Assembly (NCBI GenBank): GCA_902772945.1
Contig: CACYCU010000005.1
Coordinates: 1-14,278, forward strand
DNA length: 14,278 nucleotides
Origin: an uncultured bacterium
GTDB taxonomy: Bacteria; Cyanobacteriota; Vampirovibrionia; Gastranaerophilales; Gastranaerophilaceae
Direction of reading: 5' to 3'
The position numbers were made by a program, and so were the translations under genes. The notes below the pieces were generated by a model. That model worked only from the letters and a program-made list of their open reading frames with translations. It was not told the origin of the DNA and searched no databases. Numbering within the stretch: position 1 is the stretch's first letter; each line of letters begins with the position of its first letter. Below, in pieces: positions 6,963 through 13,064 of this stretch.

Positions 6963-7592
6963 TAATACAGCTCTTGCAGCATCTGAGTTAGGTAATATTG
7001 TTTGATCATAGAATACTACCGGATAGATATCTGTTGGAGATGTTACCGCACAATTTGCATCATGACCACTTGTTTTGCCGTCACATTTAACCATTTTGTT
7101 TGGTCCTTTTACGCCGTTAACATCGATAAAACCTTTACATCCAGTACCTGTAATTGCACCGGCAGCTGTTTTTGTACATTCTTTTGTATCTGATGGGAAT
7201 GAGAACATAATACCGTCGTTAAAGAATACTGTTGTATTAGTTCCTGCAGCATCCAAGTCAGCATCTTCATCATTTTTTGCTGTGTATTTTTCTTTTGTTT
7301 TTAGAGCGCCATCAACACTCTTTACAACGTTCATACGTTTTTGGAACAATTCCAATAAAGTACCGTTACCAGTATTTGAAGCACCGCTCAAATCGCTAAT
7401 GTCATAATCTTCTAATGCTACGTTCAATGTAACACCTTGAGAAATTGCAGACAAAGCTTTTTTGTAAGCTGCTTTGTATTGTGCACCATTTGTTTGGTTA
7501 ATCAATGTTGGCATTGTCATAGCAGCTACAACACCGATAATACCTAAAGTAATCAACACTTCTGCAAGTGTAAAGCCGAATCTTTTTGTCAT
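6951..7592 (-). CDS. Type IV pilin-like / pseudopilin prepilin
   Basis: The 213-residue protein begins with a class III prepilin leader, MTKRFG|FTLAEVLITLGII. Prepilin peptidase should cut after Gly6, leaving Phe1 methylated, and Glu5 of the mature protein is present. The hydrophobic alpha1 helix runs to about residue 32. The soluble head (about 35-213) has four cysteines in its second half (KECTK, TGCKG, VKCDG, ANCAV), consistent with disulfide-stabilised loops, and a ring of Gly, Asp, Ser and Thr. Such proteins assemble in the inner membrane into type IV pili or type II secretion pseudopili. I saw no pilus machinery (ATPase, platform protein, peptidase) in the window, so this is a stand-alone pilin gene. 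It has a consensus promoter (7684-7712), a leader of about 85 bases, a ribosome binding site AAAGGTG near 7603-7609 and its own terminator, suggesting independent, perhaps strong expression. Confidence 0.9.
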   Translation of the reverse strand: MTKRFGFTLAEVLITLGIIGVVAAMTMPTLINQTNGAQYKAAYKKALSAISQGVTLNVALEDYDISDLSGASNTGNGTLLELFQKRMNVVKSVDGALKTKEKYTAKNDEDADLDAAGTNTTVFFNDGIMFSFPSDTKECTKTAAGAITGTGCKGFIDVNGVKGPNKMVKCDGKTSGHDANCAVTSPTDIYPVVFYDQTILPNSDAARAVLYGK

Positions 7593-7683
7593 AATCTTTT
7601 CACCTTTCTTATTTTAATGACCCTTTGATCTCTCAAATTTTATCCTAATGCATAAAACTATTTGAAATCTATTCTGTATTCTC

Positions 7684-7712
7684 ATTTTAAAGGACTTTCA
7701 AAAAATTGTCAA
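7684..7712 (-). promoter_or_regulatory. Consensus promoter of the pilin-like gene
   Basis: On the minus strand a perfect TTGACA (7707-7712) and TAAAAT (7684-7689) are spaced by exactly 17 bp. Initiation near 7677 would give a leader of about 85 bases. This is the best-matching promoter in the window. Confidence 0.8.
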
Positions 7713-7741
7713 GTATTTTTACAAAAATATTAATTAATTTT

Positions 7742-7784
7742 AACTAATTCTTAAGAATTAGTTTTTTATATTCTTTAGAATTAG
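7742..7784. repeat. 22-bp perfect palindrome plus a near-copy 23 bp away (operator-like)
   Basis: AACTAATTCTTAAGAATTAG followed by TT (7742-7763) is a perfect 22-bp palindrome. Its core ATTCTTAAGAATTAG (7747-7761) recurs as ATTCTTTAGAATTAG (7770-7784) with 14 of 15 bases identical and 23 bp start to start. The pair lies about 30-70 bp upstream of the pilin -35 and about 40-80 bp upstream of the malQ -35, a suitable place for a shared regulator. Confidence 0.6.
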
Positions 7785-7822
7785 AATATCCAAAAGTACT
7801 ATTAATTATTTAATAAGGCTTA

Positions 7823-7851
7823 TTGAAAAAATATTAGGCTCATGATATCAT
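7823..7851 (+). promoter_or_regulatory. Promoter of malQ
   Basis: TTGAAA (7823-7828) and TATCAT (7846-7851) are 17 bp apart. GAGGGG (7870-7875) is the ribosome binding site for the ATG at 7881, giving a leader of about 20-25 bases. Confidence 0.65.
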
Positions 7852-7880
7852 TTGACTGTTGATATATATGAGGGGTAATT

Positions 7881-9764
7881 ATGACTTGTACTTTAGAAAA
7901 AAGGTCTTGTGTTTTTGACGAAAAAGCTAAAAAAACACTTAAAAAAGCATTAAAAGCACTTGGTAAAAAAAATCTTGCTTTTATTATGCATAACGGAAGC
8001 TTTCCCGCTGCAGAAAATCAGAATACAGGATTTGGCAGTATCAATACAGATGGTGGTCATGAGTTTATTGAATTTGCATCAGGTTTGTTTGACGCAATTC
8101 AACTTGGACCTGCAGGCAAAACAAAAAGCTGTGATTCATCACCATACACAGGAACTATTTTTTCAGGGAATCCTTTGTTTATAAATCTTTTGGAATTAAC
8201 AACAAAAGCTTGGGGGAACATTCTTTCAGAGACAACATACTACGATATAGTAAGCAACAATCCTAACCAAAATACAAACAAAACTTCATATCAGTATGTA
8301 TACAAAAAATACAACGAAGCTATGCAAGAAGCATGGAATAATTTCAAAGCTAAGCCTGACAAAAAGCTTGAAAAAGAATTCAAAGCATTTAAATCAGAAA
8401 ACAATTTTTGGCTTGATAAAGACAGTTTATATGAAGCCTTGTCAATTGAGCATGGAAATGACTATTGGCCTATGTGGGGCTCTGAAACCGACAAAAACTT
8501 ATTCAATCCGCAATCAATTGAACAAAAAATGGAGTTTGCAAAACGTATAGAAGAAATTGAAAATAAATATTCTGATGAAATTGAATTGTACAAATTTACT
8601 CAATTTGTTATAAGCAAACAAAGCGAAGAAACTCGTGATTTTGCCAAAAAACATGATATTAAAATGATTGCAGACAGACAGGTAGCATTCTCAGACCGTG
8701 ACACCTGGGCATATCAATCATTATTCCTAAAAGGATGGTGTTTGGGATGTCCTCCTGATTATTTTTCAAAAGACGGTCAGGCTTGGGGCTTCCCTGTTAT
8801 GGATCCTGACAGAATGTACAATGCAGACGGTTCTTTGGATGAAGGCGGTCAATTATTAAAAAATCTTTATAAAAAAATGTTTAAAGAAAATCCCGGCGGA
8901 GTCAGAATAGACCACATTGTAGGTTTAATTGATCCTTGGGTTTACAAATCAGGCAAAAAACCAAAAATTGAAGAAGGCGCAGGAAGACTGTATTCATCTC
9001 CGGAGCATGAAGAACTTTCAAAATACGCTATTGCAAAAATTGAAGATCTTAATCTTGATGTAACAGCTGACAAAGAAAAAAGAATTAAAACTTTAACAAA
9101 AGAACAAATCAAAGATTATGGCAGACTTATAGAAAAAATAGTTATTGCTGCAGCTAAAGAAGAAGGTTTGGATAAAGATGCCATTGTGTGCGAAGATTTG
9201 GGAACTTTAACAAATCCTGTAGCATCTGTAATGAAAGCCTTTGGACTTCAGGGAATGAAATTAACACAATTTACGGAACCTGACAAACCGGAAGACCCAT
9301 ACAGATGTAAAAACATTGACAAAAAATGCTGGGCAATGGTTGGCACACACGACAATGAACCAATAAAGATGTGGGCTGATAAAAATATTCATTCTCATGA
9401 AGGATATTTACATGCCAAAAATCTTGTTGAAGATTTGTTTAGTGATGCGGAAAACAAAGATGATATTATAGTAAAATTGACTGATGATGCGGAATTTTTA
9501 GCTCAAACCAAACTTGTTGAATTGTTTGCAAGTGAAGCTGAAAACATCCAAATTTTCTTTACTGATTACTTTAATATTTATGATGTCTATAACAGACCGG
9601 GAACAGCAGGTGATGCAAACTGGAGTTTGAGACTTCCTGACAATTATAAAGAATTATCATCTGTTAATCTTGCTAAAATATTGAAACTTGCTATTTTATC
9701 AAGAGGAAAAGAATTCGCAAATAAAAACAGCAAAATTATTGAAAAGTTAGATGAAATTATATAA
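7881..9764 (+). CDS. malQ: 4-alpha-glucanotransferase (GH77, amylomaltase type) with an inserted segment
   Basis: The cytosolic enzyme transfers alpha-1,4-glucan segments between maltodextrins, used in glycogen or maltodextrin metabolism. The 627-residue chain shows the GH77 barrel: FDAIQLGPAG (70-79), WGFPVMDPDRMY (302-313), the nucleophile motif GVRIDH (Asp344), the acid/base motif CEDLG (Glu438), the third acidic residue in GTHDNE (Asp491), and PGTAGDANWSLRLP near the C-terminus. All three catalytic carboxylates are present. The Asp344-Glu438 spacing is 94 residues, against 47 in Thermus aquaticus amylomaltase (Asp293, Glu340), so about 47 residues are inserted there, including the charged stretch around 385-415. 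The third spacing (53) is normal. The motif GTHDNE has Glu where Asp is usual. The start is set by GAGGGG at 7870. A hairpin follows the stop. Confidence 0.95.
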   Translation: MTCTLEKRSCVFDEKAKKTLKKALKALGKKNLAFIMHNGSFPAAENQNTGFGSINTDGGHEFIEFASGLFDAIQLGPAGKTKSCDSSPYTGTIFSGNPLFINLLELTTKAWGNILSETTYYDIVSNNPNQNTNKTSYQYVYKKYNEAMQEAWNNFKAKPDKKLEKEFKAFKSENNFWLDKDSLYEALSIEHGNDYWPMWGSETDKNLFNPQSIEQKMEFAKRIEEIENKYSDEIELYKFTQFVISKQSEETRDFAKKHDIKMIADRQVAFSDRDTWAYQSLFLKGWCLGCPPDYFSKDGQAWGFPVMDPDRMYNADGSLDEGGQLLKNLYKKMFKENPGGVRIDHIVGLIDPWVYKSGKKPKIEEGAGRLYSSPEHEELSKYAIAKIEDLNLDVTADKEKRIKTLTKEQIKDYGRLIEKIVIAAAKEEGLDKDAIVCEDLGTLTNPVASVMKAFGLQGMKLTQFTEPDKPEDPYRCKNIDKKCWAMVGTHDNEPIKMWADKNIHSHEGYLHAKNLVEDLFSDAENKDDIIVKLTDDAEFLAQTKLVELFASEAENIQIFFTDYFNIYDVYNRPGTAGDANWSLRLPDNYKELSSVNLAKILKLAILSRGKEFANKNSKIIEKLDEII

Positions 9765-9765
9765 A
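9760..9765 (+). promoter_or_regulatory. Possible -10 box for the TPR/propeller gene
   Basis: TATAAA (9760-9765) overlaps the malQ stop, with TTGAAA (9739-9744) 15 bp upstream. A start near 9772 would place the whole hairpin in the 5' leader of the next gene. The spacing is short, so this is tentative. Confidence 0.3.
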
Positions 9766-9770
9766 AATAT

Positions 9771-9807
9771 TGAGTTTCTTCGCATAAATGCGAAGAAACT
9801 CATTTTT
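9771..9807 (+). terminator. Strong hairpin with short T tail after malQ
   Basis: TGAGTTTCTTCGCAT (9771-9785) pairs perfectly with ATGCGAAGAAACTCA (9788-9802), followed by TTTTT (9803-9807). It starts six bases after the malQ stop and has the form of an intrinsic terminator, although the T tail runs straight into the ribosome binding site GAGGGA (9808-9813) of the next gene. Confidence 0.75.
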
Positions 9808-9816
9808 GAGGGATTT

Positions 9817-10662
9817 ATGAAAAAATTTTTAATTGCACTAATGGTATTAGTTAATATTCCGGCTTTTTCGGCAGATATGCTGTTTAACCCGTCAAATGAA
9901 GCTAAATTGGAATATAATCAAGGTGTTGACTTTTTTAAAGCAAGTCAATATGACAGATCCATAGGAGCTTTTAGACGGGCAATAGAACTTGATCCTAATT
10001 ATGTGGATGCATATTATAATTTGGGAACTATTCTGGAATACTTGAATAGAGATGATGAAGCGTTAAGTGTTTTCAAACAAATTATTGTGCGTAAACCGGA
10101 TGATTACGAATCAGTATTTAAAGCCGCAAGTCTTAGCAGCAAACTCGGACAATATGACAATGCAAAAAAATATTTGTCACTAATCCCTGCAAATAGTTCT
10201 GTTTATGAGAGTGCACAAAAAATAGCACAAAACATGGGAACAGATTTGCAAACAATTAAATCTGATTCTGCCAAAATTGCATCAACCGCAAAAGAAACCA
10301 ACCAATCAAACGGAACATATAACAACCTTCCAAGCCCTACAGGTATTGCAGGTGACAGACTAGGTAATATATATGTTGCTTGTTTTTCAGACAATATGAT
10401 ATACAAAATTACACCTGACGGAAAACGGATTATTTTTGTCAAAGATTCAAGAATAAACGGTCCGATAGCAATGGCAAGCGACCAATATGACAACCTTTAT
10501 ATTTCAAATTATAACGGCAACAACGTTATAAAAATAACACCAACAGGTACTATTACAACAGTTATATCTAATGTACAAAAACCATACGGTCTAAGCATAA
10601 ATAACGGACTGCTGTACATATCTTCGCAAGGTTCAAATTCTGTTTTGAAATACAAGTTGTAG
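9817..10662 (+). CDS. Exported TPR protein with C-terminal NHL/SMP-30-like half propeller
   Basis: I chose the ATG at 9817, which follows GAGGGA (9808-9813) and begins a clean signal peptide (MKKFLIALMVLVNIPAFSA); the frame also opens at 9751, but that start lacks a ribosome binding site and would bury the signal peptide. Of 281 residues, about 28-125 form three TPR-like helix pairs (e.g. SIGAFRRAIELDPNYVDAYY at 48-67). A polar linker (about 126-170) leads to three beta-propeller-type repeats at about 173-204, 212-246 and 255-281, each with 'PxGIAxDxxGNIYVAxxxxxxIxKITPxG' features. TPRs bind proteins; NHL/SGL propellers bind ligands or proteins. Only about three blades are present, too few to close a usual 5-8 blade ring. 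The role is unknown; it may be periplasmic or on the outer membrane. Its stop is one base from that of the converging permease. Confidence 0.82.
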   Translation: MKKFLIALMVLVNIPAFSADMLFNPSNEAKLEYNQGVDFFKASQYDRSIGAFRRAIELDPNYVDAYYNLGTILEYLNRDDEALSVFKQIIVRKPDDYESVFKAASLSSKLGQYDNAKKYLSLIPANSSVYESAQKIAQNMGTDLQTIKSDSAKIASTAKETNQSNGTYNNLPSPTGIAGDRLGNIYVACFSDNMIYKITPDGKRIIFVKDSRINGPIAMASDQYDNLYISNYNGNNVIKITPTGTITTVISNVQKPYGLSINNGLLYISSQGSNSVLKYKL

Positions 10663-10663
10663 C

Positions 10664-11488
10664 TTATTCCTTCACTCCACCTTGTAAAATATCTGATATA
10701 AAATATTTCTTTCCTGCTAAAAATACTCCAATTACAGGAATAGTACAGATTACTGAGCATGCCAAAAGTTCACCCCAAAGAGTAATTTCTCTGAAACTAC
10801 CCTTGAAAATTGCAAGTCCTACAGGAAGTGTGCGCATGCTTTCTGTATTTGTAACAATTAGAGGCCACATAAAACTGTTCCAACTTGAGACAAAAGTAAA
10901 TATAGCAAGTGTAGCAACAGTTGGAAGTGCAAGTGGTAAAGCTATTTTAAAAAATGTTTGAAAAAGATTACAGCCGTCAATTTTAGCAGATTCTTCCAAG
11001 TCTTTTGGCAAACCTAAAAAATACTGACGCATCAAAAACACCCCAAACCCGCCAAAAAGCGCAGGCACAATCAAAGCTTGATATGTATTTATCCAATGAA
11101 GCTCGAGAAAAAAAAAAAATAAAGGAATTATATTTACCTGAGGCGGAACAAGCATTGTTATAAGAATTACCAAAAACAACAAATCTCTATATTTAAACTT
11201 CATCCTTGCAAATGCATACCCTGCCATTGCTGCGAACAAAACCTGACCTATGGTCGTTATAACAGCAACAACAAGACTGTTCAAAAAATACGTACTCAAT
11301 GGAATTGAAGTAAAAACATTCTTATAATTATCCAAAGTTAAATTTGTATGAAAAACTTTTCCTGCATTCAAAAAAATCTCATTATTGTTTACAAAAGATA
11401 AATTAACCATTGCAAAAAACGGATAAAGCATACTTATTGCAATCAATACCAGACAAAAATAACCTAAAAAAATTCTAAAATTTTTCAT
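10664..11488 (-). CDS. Carbohydrate ABC transporter permease (MalG/UgpE-like)
   Basis: A 274-residue inner-membrane protein with six predicted helices and the binding-protein-dependent permease domain. The cytoplasmic EAA loop is clear: EESAKIDGC (165-173) then the I..LP motif KIALPLALP (181-189), matching EAA-x3-G-x9-I-x-LP, through which the permease docks on its ATPase. Family features include GYAFARMKFK (90-99) and the C-terminal LQGGVKE tail typical of MalG-type sugar permeases (about 270-290 residues). It would import a sugar or glycerol-phosphate-like solute together with a second permease, a binding protein and an ATPase, none of which is in the window. The stop of a 44-residue membrane ORF lies 7 bases before its ATG, and there is no Shine-Dalgarno sequence, suggesting translational coupling. 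A run of 12 T encodes four Phe (about residues 124-127). Confidence 0.93.
   Translation of the reverse strand: MKNFRIFLGYFCLVLIAISMLYPFFAMVNLSFVNNNEIFLNAGKVFHTNLTLDNYKNVFTSIPLSTYFLNSLVVAVITTIGQVLFAAMAGYAFARMKFKYRDLLFLVILITMLVPPQVNIIPLFFFFLELHWINTYQALIVPALFGGFGVFLMRQYFLGLPKDLEESAKIDGCNLFQTFFKIALPLALPTVATLAIFTFVSSWNSFMWPLIVTNTESMRTLPVGLAIFKGSFREITLWGELLACSVICTIPVIGVFLAGKKYFISDILQGGVKE
11108..11119 (-). repeat. 12-base homopolymer (T on coding strand) inside the permease gene
   Basis: A run of 12 A on the + strand reads as 12 T in the permease, encoding FFFF within IPLFFFFLELHW. The reading frame is intact in this copy. Such tracts can slip in replication or transcription. Confidence 0.9.
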
Positions 11489-11495
11489 GTAATAA

Positions 11496-11630
11496 TTATA
11501 TTACAAAATACAAAAGCGCAAACATAATGCATAATGATAACGAACTTACAACAAACCAAGTGTGCATTACAGGGTGCTGATATTCCCATATTTCTTTTAT
11601 TGTTGTTGCTGCGTTTTCAATTGTTTGCAT
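11496..11630 (-). CDS. 44-residue single-helix membrane protein upstream of the ABC permease
   Basis: The ORF runs from the ATG at 11630 to the TAA at 11496-11498. The N-terminal half is polar (MQTIENAATTIKEIWEYQHP) and the C-terminal half is one hydrophobic helix (WFVVSSLSLCIMFALLYFVI), predicting a small bitopic inner-membrane protein ending at the membrane. A strong Shine-Dalgarno, GGAGAG (about 11637-11642), sits six bases before the ATG, whereas the permease start has none, so the small ORF may drive its translation. A -10 box TATAAT on the minus strand (11659-11664) lies about 30 bases upstream of the ATG. I do not recognise the protein. Alternatives are an attenuating leader peptide or a chance ORF; the good ribosome binding site, membrane-like composition and tight spacing favour a real gene. 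It would have been missed by a 60-codon cut-off. Confidence 0.6.
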   Translation of the reverse strand: MQTIENAATTIKEIWEYQHPVMHTWFVVSSLSLCIMFALLYFVI

Positions 11631-11658
11631 TCTTCTCTCTCCAATAAATCTCTTCGAT

Positions 11659-11664
11659 ATTATA
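11659..11664 (-). promoter_or_regulatory. Probable -10 box for the small membrane ORF and permease
   Basis: Minus-strand TATAAT at 11659-11664 lies upstream of the small ORF's ribosome binding site. No convincing -35 hexamer was found at 16-18 bp, so the element is only partly supported. Confidence 0.4.
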
Positions 11665-11685
11665 ATTTTATATATTTATCATAAA

Positions 11686-11718
11686 TTGACATCAGCTATT
11701 CGGTTGATTATTTATAAT
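11686..11718 (+). promoter_or_regulatory. Possible promoter of the U32 gene
   Basis: A perfect TTGACA (11686-11691) and a perfect TATAAT (11713-11718) are present, but 21 bp apart, which is longer than usual; TATTTA at 11709-11714 gives a 17-bp spacer but a poor -10. The TATAAT lies about 20 bases before the ATG at 11739, predicting a leader of about 14 bases without a clear Shine-Dalgarno. Confidence 0.4.
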
Positions 11719-11738
11719 CTTTCGGGTAATATACAGTT

Positions 11739-12986
11739 ATGCGAGATGTAGAACTGTTAATGCCTGCCGGCAATTTGGAAAAACTTGAATACGCAATTCG
11801 ATACGGAGCAAACGCCGTATATTTGGGTGTTGCAGATTTTATTCTTAGAGCTATGCGAAAAGGTTCACTTATTACTATGGATAATCTCAAGCAAGCCGTT
11901 GATTTGGCTCACTCACTCGGCGCAAAAGCATATGTGACTATTAATATTTTTGCATTCAACAACGACATAAGACAACTCGAAGAATGTTTGGACAAATTTA
12001 AAGATGCAAATCCGGATGCGTTTATTGTCAGCGATTACGGTATTTTTAACATGATCAGAAAAAAAATTCCAAATATTCCAATCCACGTAAGCACACAAAC
12101 AAACACGCTCAACTATGAGAGCGTAAAATTTTGGAGAGATTTGGGAGCTACACGTGTAATTTTAGCAAGAGAACTGGCTATAGAAGATATAGCCGAAATA
12201 AGACGTCAAGTCCCCGACATTGAACTTGAAAGCTTTATTCACGGTGCTCAATGCGTTTCATTTTCAGGAAGATGCCTGCTTAGTGATTATTTTTCGAAAG
12301 GAGAGCGAAAAGCTAATCACGGAAACTGTTCTCAGCCTTGCCGTTGGAGCTACAAACTTGTAGAAGAAACAAGACCCGGAGAATATCTGGAAATTAATCA
12401 AGACGGTAGAGGCTCACATATACTAAGTCCTAAAGACCTTTGCCTTGTAAAACAATTGCCACAAATGATAGATGCCGGTATAGATTCATTCAAGGTCGAA
12501 GGCAGAACAAAAAGCTTATACTACGTTTCAGCCGTTGCAAAAACGTACAGACAAGCTATTGATGAAGTATTAGAAAATCCTTATGCAGATATGGAAAAAT
12601 ATTTTAAAGAACTTCAAAAAGTCGGCAACAGAGGATATACAACAGGATTTGCCCTTGGAAACAACAATGGAGACAGCTATAGCTACGATATTTCAAAAGG
12701 TTTAGCAGGGGCAGATTTTTTGTGTGAATTTAAAGGTGAAAAAACCTCTGATAATTACAATTTAGTAAAAATAAAAAATAAAATGCTTCTTCACGATGAA
12801 GTTGAAATTATTACACCAACAGAACAATTTAAAACTACTGTTGAAGGCTTTAAAAATATGGATGGAGAAGAGGTTGAACTCGGAAATACTAATGATGATA
12901 TTTATATAAAATTTTCAAAAATACCCGAAGATAATAAATATGCATTAGTCAGAACTGTAGGAATAAAAGAGCCGATGAATGTATAA
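11739..12986 (+). CDS. Peptidase U32 family protein (YegQ/TrhP-like)
   Basis: A 415-residue cytosolic protein with the U32 barrel: the N-terminal LMPAGNLEKLEYAIRYGANA (7-26) followed by VYLGV, and the family signature ESFIHGAQCVSFSGRCLLS (164-182), followed by NCSQPCRWSY (196-205). Cysteines 172, 179, 197 and 201 are placed like the conserved cysteines of this family, which in tRNA-hydroxylating members are tied to an Fe-S cluster and prephenate-dependent hydroxylation of wobble uridine. SPKDLCLV and DSFKVEGR (near 227-254) are further family blocks. Older annotations call these collagenase-like proteases; given the YegQ-like core, an RNA-modification role is at least as likely, but I cannot settle it. 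E. coli YegQ is 453 residues, so the C-terminal part is shorter. The start is set by the conserved opening; the ribosome binding site is weak. Confidence 0.9.
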   Translation: MRDVELLMPAGNLEKLEYAIRYGANAVYLGVADFILRAMRKGSLITMDNLKQAVDLAHSLGAKAYVTINIFAFNNDIRQLEECLDKFKDANPDAFIVSDYGIFNMIRKKIPNIPIHVSTQTNTLNYESVKFWRDLGATRVILARELAIEDIAEIRRQVPDIELESFIHGAQCVSFSGRCLLSDYFSKGERKANHGNCSQPCRWSYKLVEETRPGEYLEINQDGRGSHILSPKDLCLVKQLPQMIDAGIDSFKVEGRTKSLYYVSAVAKTYRQAIDEVLENPYADMEKYFKELQKVGNRGYTTGFALGNNNGDSYSYDISKGLAGADFLCEFKGEKTSDNYNLVKIKNKMLLHDEVEIITPTEQFKTTVEGFKNMDGEEVELGNTNDDIYIKFSKIPEDNKYALVRTVGIKEPMNV

Positions 12987-12989
12987 ATA

Positions 12990-13052
12990 TCATTCTGACG
13001 CGGATAATATGGGATTCTCCGCTCAGAATGAAAGTACAAGCCGAAGAATCTC
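12990..13052. repeat. Palindromic intergenic element (REP-like) between the U32 and YqeG genes
   Basis: TCATTCTGA (12990-12998) pairs with TCAGAATGA (13023-13031), and GCGGA (13000-13004) pairs with TCCGC (13018-13022), leaving one bulged C and a 13-base loop. CCGAAGAATCTC at 13041-13052 is an imperfect reverse complement of GGGATTCTCCG (13011-13021). It is locally GC-richer than its surroundings and lacks a T tail, so it resembles a dispersed palindromic repeat or an mRNA-stabilising hairpin more than a terminator. Confidence 0.65.
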
Positions 13053-13064
13053 ATAAAAAAAATT

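Larger units (their letters stand above)
7593..7880. other. Intergenic regulatory region between divergent pilin and malQ genes
   Basis: This 288-bp gap has no credible ORF. It holds the pilin leader (7593-about 7677), the pilin promoter (7684-7712, minus), two copies of a palindrome-like element (7742-7763 and 7770-7784), an AT-rich stretch and the malQ promoter (7823-7851, plus). Confidence 0.75.

Noticed and set aside
7002..7407. Plus-strand open frames opposite the pilin gene (63 and 110 codons)
   Set aside because: Antisense shadows; the minus-strand prepilin leader, promoter and terminator settle the strand.
7742..7769. The 22-bp palindrome followed by T6 as an intrinsic terminator
   Set aside because: No + strand gene lies upstream to terminate, the stem is almost all A/T, and the near-copy next to it suits an operator better.
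7801..7814. ATTAA-TTAT-TTAAT inverted repeat as a third operator
   Set aside because: A 5-bp, all-A/T symmetry is expected often in this AT-rich gap and does not match the palindrome core.
7852..7857. TTGACT as the -35 of malQ
   Set aside because: The matching -10 would fall on the ribosome binding site; TTGAAA-17-TATCAT just upstream fits better.
9751..9816. Upstream in-frame start for the TPR/propeller gene, overlapping malQ
   Set aside because: No ribosome binding site, it runs through the hairpin, and it would place 22 polar residues ahead of a clean signal peptide; ATG 9817 has GAGGGA.
10203..10760. Minus-strand open frames over the end of the TPR/propeller gene and the permease tail
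   Set aside because: Antisense or out-of-frame shadows of two recognised genes.
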